From Barthelona sp. PAP020 (Eukaryota; Metamonada: BaSk clade): a stretch of 33,746 nt of DNA. Within the stretch, counting starts at the first letter, position 1. Each line of letters opens with the position of its first letter. Below are positions 28,301-33,746 of the stretch, in pieces. The notes under the pieces were generated by a model, which made no database searches, was not told the origin of the DNA, and worked only from the letters and a program-made list of their open reading frames with translations. The stretch covers positions 1 to 33,746 of the forward strand of contig JARQWU010000095.1 of NCBI GenBank assembly GCA_040182905.1, written 5' to 3'. A program made the translations under genes and the position numbers.

Positions 28301-29906
28301 CTTTTTGTTTTTTTATGTGTTCAATCAGTTAGATGCTTTGATTAATAAGACTGTTCATATCCGTATTGGATATCAACAAGTTCAATTGAAAAGTGCCACT
28401 TTTTGGACGGATCTGAATGATGGCCATTTGTTTCAAAAGAATACCAATTATGTGGAGTTTTGCACAAATGATGCACAAGTTATCGCAGTTATCTTTAATA
28501 GTCATTCATTTGTCACCGGTGGATTCATATTGAAACGAACAGATGATACTCAATTTTACGATAATTGGGGTAGAATAATTATCTCTGATAAACAATTTGT
28601 TGAACATTTAGATACAAGAGTGTTTTTATTCCATCTGCAATCAGGATGCTATGATATTTCAGTAAACCACTTGTTGGACACTAATGCTCAATTAAGAGCT
28701 TATGACGAATCAAGATTAATTGATGAGGATGGAGCTTTCCAGAATATTGATGATTCTATTTCAACAAAGATACATTATCCAAAGTATCAAAGAAATAGTT
28801 TAATCACTGTTGATCAAACACGAAAATTTTTTGGTCTGTTGTCAAAACAGAATTATACCGTTGATTTATCACAATCATTTTTAACCAACGTGTTCGTTAC
28901 TTTTCAAATGCGATCGATTGATGTTAATAGCAAATCTAGTTGCAATCAGAGCATATATATATTGGAAAACAACAAAGAACAGACGAAAATGGAGAGGAAA
29001 ATAATGAATCAATATTCAACCTTTTTTTTCACGCGTATAGCAAGTGAAAGGTACTTTTCTAGCATTGAAATACCTGAAAATTCATGTATTGAAAGTCTTA
29101 TCATTCGAAACACAGAAGATGCTCCGAACAATATATCTGGAACTGCATTTTATGATTTTTGGGGTATCAGACAAGTAGAGGAATTGAGAGTATGTCAAGT
29201 GGAAGATGTGTGTTCCAACCATCTAATTTTAAAAGATTTAAGAAATGTAAATTCTTTGGAATTAAATGGTTCGAGTATTATAGTGCAAAATTTAACAGGA
29301 AATAGTTACAAATTCAACATCAATAATTCCAGAGCAAATCCCAACAATCGAGAAATTATTCAATTTGAGTTCACTTTTCCTTTCAATAATGGGTTCGAGT
29401 CCGACGATTATCTTTTTGAGGATCTCGAATTGCTCTACCTGGAAATACATTTGACAAATTCAAACAATGAGAAAAAACTGTGCATTTTACAGAAATCAAG
29501 AGTTCATGAAGCTATTATCTCTTCTGTGAATGATCCAAACGAATTTGAAACACTGGATAGAAGTGAAACGACCTTTAAATACAACTCATACTACTACTTT
29601 AAGATAAACAAGAATGATGATAATCCTTTGCATTCAACGTTTAAAATGACTATTGTGGACTCTGATGTCGAGTGTTTACCAACTATAAACAATAATTGGT
29701 TATGGATTCCTTTAGTCGGACTGATTTTAGTATTATGCTTCCTTATTGTCAAGTTCTTTATCAAAAATGAAGTGAAAGAAGAAGATGAAGAAAAATTATT
29801 GGAAGATGAACGAAGTATGGTAAAGGAAGTTGATGCTTTTGAGGAATATGATCTTGCTTTTGGCCAAGATAATAATTCAGACTCCGAAATTGGTATTTTT
29901 ATCTGA
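25317..29906 (+). CDS. Large type I membrane protein of unknown function
   Basis: 1529 residues when started at the first ATG (25317). The twelve open codons before it have no ATG, and this start gives a textbook signal peptide: MRLQN, a Leu/Ile-rich core, then cleavage near CKG-EYF. A very long extracellular or lumenal part follows with many N-glycosylation sequons (NTS, NCT, NFT, NQS, NST and others) and scattered cysteines, then one transmembrane segment (about 1461-1482, WLWIPLVGLILVLCFLIV). The acidic cytoplasmic tail is about 47 residues. No domain is recognisable by eye; the many short beta-like strands suggest repeated beta-sandwich modules. It could be an adhesion or surface-coat protein or a lumenal factor. 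Stop TGA. A poly(A) signal AATAAA follows at 29941. Confidence 0.85.
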   Translation: MRLQNFLTLLLLLFSILLIICKGEYFTLDEFSRNFYVGSNTYSTLHPKRDYYAHLEDKSKSIRFDLTSINSIVDEYVIVEPSSEEFFHWGYYLSSNSEYCDIKKIEPVYKETITIKIENENNYLCLFLNEEDDQEDKDYVLHIFNGKYIGEKEEKNLEKFASLSKGDHYSAMFFSNTSLVVSISGLPILKSFIIQSKDNCLILQTEGLPAAISTFLSQTNRLLYDPSVNLEYKFDVKISNNKDICWFRMIVADLIEKEIFINMMEDSIVQEEHYDTLLSNYIRMNSSSTAKNIPAAIVTKTPDHILVLRYYFIVSANQYFTKNNLNGEADGFFREEPLVNPIFFFNDSLWIESSNKTWYADETELPLVLTSNNQILTQIPLCQASYDTINEKAIRLVLFDENNDLSEFEFFVNLTLELPKYGDFTIILYEIEPILPILGMPCSTQNDETQPTLKYLNISTPNSESTKTTVKQRGWLYEGKNEFLMESFEKTDRKMSENTPFMYFNCTESVDNKWNIIGGYDYKVHSNFSHFTEIFFNFTINEAIETPTSDRNQSFIVQLLPSVLDKDTIESSGCLIAYNDKNAVVMIRCHTFMVQEQLKSNEFIIRHDEIDLLRIDRFEFFGSMTLVIQSIPYVNIDHFQAISNYSTYDSILEFNPEIWFEEKYSTKDNFNSLGDHVWNIILFQSRKLEFNMKEYNTFKIWIPNFSSVHLDFEPLLIFVNDDDNFPTHIYRYNSSGKFEVYFKPYEHDQGFKNRWQLHELNENNVIEIEFDFSDVTELKTKQVHFYLTAIVPVDEHNVDISPYHIYEPISRHNSTYYGLNYAQKLYIRDIEGGACVDFETYRNSLFNVGSNDTEVFLSVNINEDQKEKPYFLLLPGCSYTLFTDQNFQNEWYYYYSRVELSNQYDDEDLTISSWLSVCTSSLSPCSSKYFNERKIDEKVYFFDKQVKERPLGLINITKGDLVVDYVVLFMFEEDIPLQSFPFGIKLSRTTIMFDPFLFFYVFNQLDALINKTVHIRIGYQQVQLKSATFWTDLNDGHLFQKNTNYVEFCTNDAQVIAVIFNSHSFVTGGFILKRTDDTQFYDNWGRIIISDKQFVEHLDTRVFLFHLQSGCYDISVNHLLDTNAQLRAYDESRLIDEDGAFQNIDDSISTKIHYPKYQRNSLITVDQTRKFFGLLSKQNYTVDLSQSFLTNVFVTFQMRSIDVNSKSSCNQSIYILENNKEQTKMERKIMNQYSTFFFTRIASERYFSSIEIPENSCIESLIIRNTEDAPNNISGTAFYDFWGIRQVEELRVCQVEDVCSNHLILKDLRNVNSLELNGSSIIVQNLTGNSYKFNINNSRANPNNREIIQFEFTFPFNNGFESDDYLFEDLELLYLEIHLTNSNNEKKLCILQKSRVHEAIISSVNDPNEFETLDRSETTFKYNSYYYFKINKNDDNPLHSTFKMTIVDSDVECLPTINNNWLWIPLVGLILVLCFLIVKFFIKNEVKEEDEEKLLEDERSMVKEVDAFEEYDLAFGQDNNSDSEIGIFI

Positions 29907-30152
29907 ATTCTCCTTTCTTTCTTTTTTTTTTGTACAGATAAATAAAAACATGTTGTGTGTTGTTGTCGTTTTTTTTTATGTTGTTTTAAAACAAAGACAA
30001 ATAATTACAGATTCTCTCTGTCCCCCAATGCTATTCTCCCAATATTTGCACAGACGATGACAGAATTGATTCTATTTTTTCATAAATTCTAGGTTGAAAA
30101 ATGTGATTCAACAACGGAGATGGCAGGAAAAAAAATTGAACAAAAAATTGAA

Positions 30153-30197
30153 GAAAGTATCAAAAGTATTGGAACAACTCTTCAATACTGACATTTC
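30153..30197. repeat. Imperfect inverted repeat (about 15 bp stem)
   Basis: As minus-strand RNA it can fold as GAAA / TGTCA / GTATTG, loop AAGAGTTGTTC, CAATAC / TTT bulge / TGATA / C bulge / TTTC, with one G-U pair. It lies beyond the AATAAA of SelD, so it may be outside the mature SelD mRNA. Confidence 0.55.
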
Positions 30198-30238
30198 ACC
30201 AACCAGACAAAATTTGTTGACGAATAGATAACTTCTGT

Positions 30239-30244
30239 TTTATT
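30239..30244 (-). promoter_or_regulatory. Candidate poly(A) signal for SelD
   Basis: AATAAA on the minus strand (GGGGAAATAAAACAG), the only AATAAA in that orientation in the SelD 3' flank. It would give a 3' UTR of about 350 nt. Confidence 0.4.
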
Positions 30245-30454
30245 TCCCCATTGCATGCCTCCCAAAATTGGAAAATTTGCCTGTCATTTGTACAAAAACA
30301 AGAAAAAAATTGCAAACAATAAATTTACAAATAATTAATGACAGCAAACCAAGACTCAGTCAATTTTACACAATTCATCATTGCTAACAAAATCACGTCA
30401 CAGTATCAATTTTACCATCAAAAAAAAGACATTAACAAAGGTATCACAACAAAT

Positions 30455-30498
30455 AAACTTTTTTTTAAAAAAAGTTTCAAAAACTTTTCAAAAAGTTT
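30455..30498. repeat. Two adjacent A/T hairpins sharing arm sequence
   Basis: The first palindrome at 30455-30477 is AAAC-T8-A7-GTTT. The second at 30481-30498 is AAACTTTT-C-AAAAAGTTT. All four arms are mutually complementary, so a larger alternative fold is possible. They lie about 100 bp from the SelD stop. Confidence 0.75.
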
Positions 30499-30540
30499 AA
30501 AAAAATTCAATGTCATGTCAAAACAAAGGATTTTTCTAAT

Positions 30541-30600
30541 CTTTTTTCATGCAGTAAAATGCAGAAGTGGACATACTAATTTTTACTGAAATCATTAAAT
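30541..30600 (-). promoter_or_regulatory. Weak SECIS-like candidate overlapping the SelD stop
   Basis: On the minus strand ATGA (30592-30595) is followed by TTTCAGTAAAAA, a 21-nt loop, TTTTACTG, then CATGA. CAGTAAAA/TTTTACTG is a perfect 8-bp stem (arms 30581-30588 and 30552-30559). The ATGA ... AA ... TGA order imitates the SECIS core. Against it: the loop is long, the stem beside the quartet is imperfect, and the ATGA uses the stop codon itself. Confidence 0.2.
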
Positions 30601-31685
30601 TTCACGATATTCAAAATCTTCATCAAGAATTGCTTGACCAGTTCCTCTTTCCAATGATCCAACAATCCAACAACCATCGCCAAATTGTTCAACAAACTTT
30701 TCAGCAACTTCAGGCTTAGCAACAATAAGCAGTCCGCCTGAAGTTTCAGCTGCCAAACCAAAACGTAATTTCCAATGAGGAAACGCTTCTTGAACCTGAA
30801 CAGTTCCTTTTATGACGGGCAATTCATGAATTCGCATGTTCAAGTCCTTACAGTCAGCACTTTCCAACAGATTTTGCCCATGCCCAATGATTCCAAATCC
30901 AGTAACATCAGTCGAGCATTTACACCTTAATTCAAACATTAGAGAAGCTGCTTTATGATTCAAAGAGGCCATTTGATCCTCAGATTGATTTTTCATTCGA
31001 CGTATGTCATCAAAATCTATCCCAACCTTTCTTAGCTTCTCCAAATTTCCATCAGCAGAAAAGTCGTCATTCTCATGCTTTCCAAGCCATTGTGCAGGTC
31101 CACCAACCAACTGAGTCCCCAAAGGTTTGGTCAAAATCACTTTATCTCCTTCCTCAAACACAGCTTTTGCTGGGTTCAACATTTGAGATTCATGAACAAC
31201 TGCCATTACAGTTCCACCAATCAAAGGCCAAGGAGAAAACGTTGTTTGACCTCCAGTAACCTTTGTTTCCGCTAATTGAGCATTATCATTGAAACCTTTA
31301 ATGATTTGAGGTACTATTTCAGCACGTAAATCAGAATCCCAAGAATCAGGAACTGATAAGGACATCAATACATTGGTAAATTTCGTAATCCCTAAAGAAT
31401 ATAAATCAGAAACTACATTTGCCAAGGCAATTTTACCTTGTATGTATGGATCATCACATATTGGAGTAAAATAATCAACAGATGAAACCAAATAATATCC
31501 AGGAATATCAATTGGTTCAATTGAACAATCAGAACTACCAATTTTTTCGCCATCTTCAACATTATCTAAATATGAAAGAAGTTCTTGTTGTGATACCTAA
31601 CTATCAGCTAAAAGCAGAAAAAATTATTAATTACCTTACAAGCTCATCCCTTTCGTGTACTGTATGATGTCAAACGGCAACTCAT
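30595..31685 (-). CDS. SelD: Selenide, water dikinase (selenophosphate synthetase), a UGA/Sec selenoprotein
   Basis: It makes selenophosphate from selenide and ATP for selenocysteine synthesis. The coding sequence is complement(30595..31596) joined to exon 1 complement(31635..31685), 350 residues. Exon 1 reads MSCRLTSYSTRKG-U-ACK with TGA at 31644-31646; exon 2 continues VSQQELLSYL. This aligns with the SelD N-terminus (E. coli LTQYS...GCGCK): U14 is at the catalytic Cys position (C17 of E. coli), C16 and the catalytic K17 follow. Downstream are SSVDYFTPICDDPY, ANVVSDLYSLG, VTGGQT, LTKPLGTQ, STDVTGFGIIGHGQNL and ETSGGLLI. The frame that starts later at 31491 has no ATG and lacks the active site. 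Stop TAA. No fusion partner is present, unlike the fused SelD reported in Naegleria. Confidence 0.93.
31597..31634 (-). other. 38-bp GT-AG intron of SelD
   Basis: It begins GTAATT after AAG and ends GATAGTTAG before GTATCA. Removing it joins ACK to VSQQ, exactly the family's conserved order, in phase 0. Without it the upstream frame runs into stops. Confidence 0.88.
31644..31646 (-). other. In-frame UGA selenocysteine codon of SelD
   Basis: TGA at codon 14, in the context GGA TGA GCT TGT AAG (G-U-A-C-K), where other SelD proteins have Cys or Sec. Conserved sequence lies on both sides, so it is not a terminator. Confidence 0.9.
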
Positions 31686-31966
31686 ACAATAACAATTCAG
31701 ATAAAAAAACTGATAGAATAATCTCTCAACTTGGTTGTTTGTCAATCAGACTCTCATTTTTTCTTTCTTTTTTTTTTAATTTTAATAAAAAGTAAAACAA
31801 TTCATAAGTTTATTGAAAAACAGAATGAAAAAATATTTGTTGATACACATTTAAATTAAATATTATTGATACACTTTTAAAAGAATCACACAAAAACTAC
31901 ATTTGTAATAAATTTAAAATGTTTGAATAATCATGAAAGAAAAACAAAAAAATTTTTTGTCATTCA

Positions 31967-33265
31967 ATGATAACTCTTCGCAGAATTAAAGAACAAATTA
32001 TTAGTCTACCTAATGAGATAGTGTTGAACATAATTTATTTTTTAGCGTTTCTTCTTCGAATTGGATTGATAATATTTGGTGCAATATTTGATGCGAGGCA
32101 AGATATCAGATATACAGATATTGATTATTTTGTATTTACAGAAGCTTCTGCATATGTGTTACAAGGACAAAGTCCTTATGAACGTCATACATATAGATAT
32201 ACCCCATTACTCTCATACATTGTATTACCTTCGGTATGGGTACCATGGTTTGGCAAAGTTTTGTTTGCTTTGTGTGATATTTGGTGTGCTTATTTGATTG
32301 TTTCCATTTTGAAATATTTGAGAAAAGATAAGGGTTATTTGATTACTAATAAACAAATATATATAGGTTTATGCATTTGGTTATTCTCTCCTTCCACCGC
32401 TATCATTAGTTCTAGAGGAAATTCGGATGGCATTGTTTGTCTACTGGTATTTTTATTCATAAACACATTTTTAAAAGAAAAAATTATAACCTCTGCATTG
32501 ATTTTTGGGTTGAGCGTTCATTTTCGTATTTATCCAGTTATTTTTGCACCAGCTGTTGTTTTCTACTTTTTCAGAGATACTGGTAAATTAATCAATTGGA
32601 AAGTCATCAAATTTGCAGCGATTTCAATGGGAACTTTGGCTTTCTTCACAACTGTCTTCTATAAAATGTATGGGGATGAATTCTTGTTTGAAGCGTTCCT
32701 GTATCATGCAGTACGTAAAGATCACCGTCACAACATGTCTGTTTACTTCAACTCAATCTATCTCAATTTTTTCAATGATTCAAAGCTTCTCATGCTGTTT
32801 CATTCTTCTGTTCTAGTTATTCAATTGTTGCTCACTATTGTCACTGCTTTTTCCTTAAATGCCTTTGCAAGCGATTTTGAAGCTAAGCCTACTTTTATTC
32901 TATCTATTTTTGTTCACACTTTGATCTTTGTTGCATTCAACAAAGTCATTACAACACAATATTTTATTTGGTTCTCAAGTGTGCTCAGCTTATTGATTCC
33001 TTTCTTGAAAATGTCAACAAAGGAACTTCTCTCTCTCATCTTTTTTTGTGGTGGCTCTGTTTTATTCTGGGATTATTATGGTTATAAATTGGAGTTCAAG
33101 TCAGAAGCCGTTTTTTCCCAATTATTTATTGCTTCTTCGGCTATTCTTGCTGCTTTCACAACAATAGCTATTGTTATAATTCAAAAATTTTCAATATCTT
33201 CATCTTCTTCAGCGGTTGAAACTAAAAGCGAAAACAGTGATGAAATCAAGGAAAAAAATGAATAA
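31967..33265 (+). CDS. PIGM: PIG-M, GPI alpha-1,4-mannosyltransferase I catalytic subunit
   Basis: 432 residues (human PIG-M has 423). It adds the first mannose to the GPI precursor on the lumenal side of the ER, using dolichol-phosphate-mannose. The first transmembrane helix (about 18-41) is followed by the lumenal DXD motif RYTDIDY (D51-I-D53), the family signature. Next are SPYERHTYRYTPLLSYI, GRSD-like RGNSDGI, LSVHFRIYPVIFAPA and HRHNMSVYFN, the conserved blocks of PIG-M, spread over about ten hydrophobic segments. The C-terminal tail is short and charged (SENSDEIKEKNE). TCATTC lies 8 bp before the ATG. It is divergent from SelD with 281 bp between starts. The stop is TAA TAA. Confidence 0.93.
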   Translation: MITLRRIKEQIISLPNEIVLNIIYFLAFLLRIGLIIFGAIFDARQDIRYTDIDYFVFTEASAYVLQGQSPYERHTYRYTPLLSYIVLPSVWVPWFGKVLFALCDIWCAYLIVSILKYLRKDKGYLITNKQIYIGLCIWLFSPSTAIISSRGNSDGIVCLLVFLFINTFLKEKIITSALIFGLSVHFRIYPVIFAPAVVFYFFRDTGKLINWKVIKFAAISMGTLAFFTTVFYKMYGDEFLFEAFLYHAVRKDHRHNMSVYFNSIYLNFFNDSKLLMLFHSSVLVIQLLLTIVTAFSLNAFASDFEAKPTFILSIFVHTLIFVAFNKVITTQYFIWFSSVLSLLIPFLKMSTKELLSLIFFCGGSVLFWDYYGYKLEFKSEAVFSQLFIASSAILAAFTTIAIVIIQKFSISSSSSAVETKSENSDEIKEKNE

Positions 33266-33537
33266 TAAATTCAATGTGACCTCTTTTTTTTTGAATCTTC
33301 CATTGAACTAGTAAACTTTTGTCTTCTCAAGTAAATTAAAGTTACAAACGTTTAATATTAAGAAATTTATAGTTACAAAAAAAGATATATCCAATAATCT
33401 CAAAATAAGTAACAAATAATCAATAAAAAACAATAAATATTTGCATTTTTTCCAAATAATTAAGTTCTAAAATGAACAAGAAAGAAAAAAAAAATGGCGT
33501 TGTTTCCATTAATCTCATTTACAACTTATGGTTAACA

Positions 33538-33746
33538 CCACACCTATCTCCTTTGGAGGACACCGTGTAGGACGTAGTAACGAACTTTTAAAAGAAAATG
33601 TACTCAAAATGAAGAAATTACAACTAATTTTTTAGGAAAAGGAAAAAGATGTTAGAATGTCCAATATTAAACAAGCTAAATCTGTTGCTGATGCAGTACG
33701 TACTTCACTTGGCCCAAAAGGTATGGATAAAATGATTGTTGACGAA
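33538..33746 (+). CDS. CCT4: TCP-1 chaperonin subunit delta (CCT4), 5' part, two exons, cut by the window end
   Basis: A component of the eight-subunit TRiC/CCT ring that folds actin and tubulin. Exon 1 (33538-33599) and exon 2 (from 33636) give [61 protein letters not shown]. The EVR/DVR-x-(A/S)NI-xxA+SVAD start and [12 protein letters not shown] nucleotide-binding motif fit the delta subunit, although only about 58 residues are visible. The ATG at 33538 is chosen because an earlier ATG (33494) runs into a stop. The join is phase-consistent: codon GAAAAT, intron, GAA. TCATTTAC lies upstream. The rest of the gene is beyond the window. Confidence 0.88.
33600..33635 (+). other. 36-bp GT-AG intron of CCT4
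   Basis: Starts GTACTC and ends CAACTAATTTTTTAG, with a CTAAT branch-point-like motif before the acceptor. Removing it restores the frame into the conserved [10 protein letters not shown] block; without it the frame from the ATG stops at the TGA in AAATGAAGA. Confidence 0.88.

Larger units (their letters stand above)
29907..30594. other. Long convergent intergenic region with inverted repeats
   Basis: 688 bp between the large membrane protein and SelD stops, much longer than other convergent gaps here. It holds AATAAA for the plus gene (29941-29946), AATAAA for SelD on the minus strand (30239-30244), several inverted repeats and a weak SECIS candidate next to the SelD stop. Since SelD needs selenocysteine insertion, its functional 3' UTR should be in here. 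No protein gene was seen. Confidence 0.7.

Noticed and set aside
30367-30400. AATGATGA ... CTGA on the minus strand, resembling C and D boxes of a snoRNA
   Set aside because: The boxes are only about 18 nt apart and no terminal stem closes them.
30338-30589. 83-codon plus-strand frame in the SelD 3' region
   Set aside because: Composition is Lys/Asn/Phe-rich, no similarity is recognised, and it overlaps the inverted repeats.
31965-33265. Idea that the SelD UGA reflects a reassigned genetic code
   Set aside because: UGA ends Rictor, the coiled-coil gene and the large membrane protein at sensible positions, and no other protein here has an internal UGA.
1-33746. CRISPR array, bacterial operon, insertion sequence or prophage
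   Set aside because: No regularly spaced repeats, transposase, or terminal inverted repeats with target duplications were seen; all genes are eukaryotic.

Overview
The window is nuclear DNA from a gene-dense, AT-rich microbial eukaryote (a protist). It carries eukaryote-only genes: kinesin, a DOCK-family GEF, Rictor, SGF29, PIG-M, VPS29, an Aurora-like kinase and CCT4. It also has two Pol III tRNA genes with T-run terminators, and very short GT-AG introns of 36-38 bp. UGA works as a stop in several genes (Rictor, the coiled-coil gene, the large membrane protein) but must be read as selenocysteine in the selenophosphate synthetase gene, so the organism should have a selenocysteine system. I cannot place it to species. 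A heterolobosean, amoebozoan or metamonad-like flagellate or amoeba would all fit.

Layout: about 2.2 kb at the left end holds only tRNA-Lys(CUU) and tRNA-Val(UAC), both on the minus strand, separated by nearly 2 kb with no convincing gene. Sixteen protein genes follow, eight on each strand. VPS29 (-), a PARP-type zinc finger + PADR1 protein (-), a kinesin (-) and a DOCK-family GEF (-) come first. Next are a small basic protein (+), SGF29 (-), a coiled-coil protein (+), an Aurora-like kinase (-), an LRR protein (+), a WD40 protein (+), Rictor (-), an HSac2/TPRG1-like protein (+), a 1529-residue secreted or membrane protein (+), SelD (-), PIG-M (+) and the 5' part of CCT4 (+), cut by the window edge. 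Spacing is mostly 40-380 bp. The long exceptions are the left 2 kb and the 688 bp between the large membrane protein and SelD.

There is no operon-like logic; neighbours belong to unrelated pathways. Several fit a motile, endocytic cell: DOCK and Rictor (TORC2) act on Rac and actin, kinesin and the Aurora-like kinase on microtubules and mitosis, VPS29 on retromer sorting. SGF29 and the PARP-finger protein are chromatin or DNA-damage factors, PIG-M makes GPI anchors, and CCT4 folds actin and tubulin.

The most notable finding is in SelD. The obvious reading frame lacks its catalytic N-terminus, which is recovered from a 51-base first exon containing an in-frame UGA at the catalytic position, joined through a 38-bp intron. 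Three introns were found in 16 genes (VPS29 after codon 1, SelD after codon 17, CCT4 after codon 24), and all lie at the extreme 5' end of the coding sequence.
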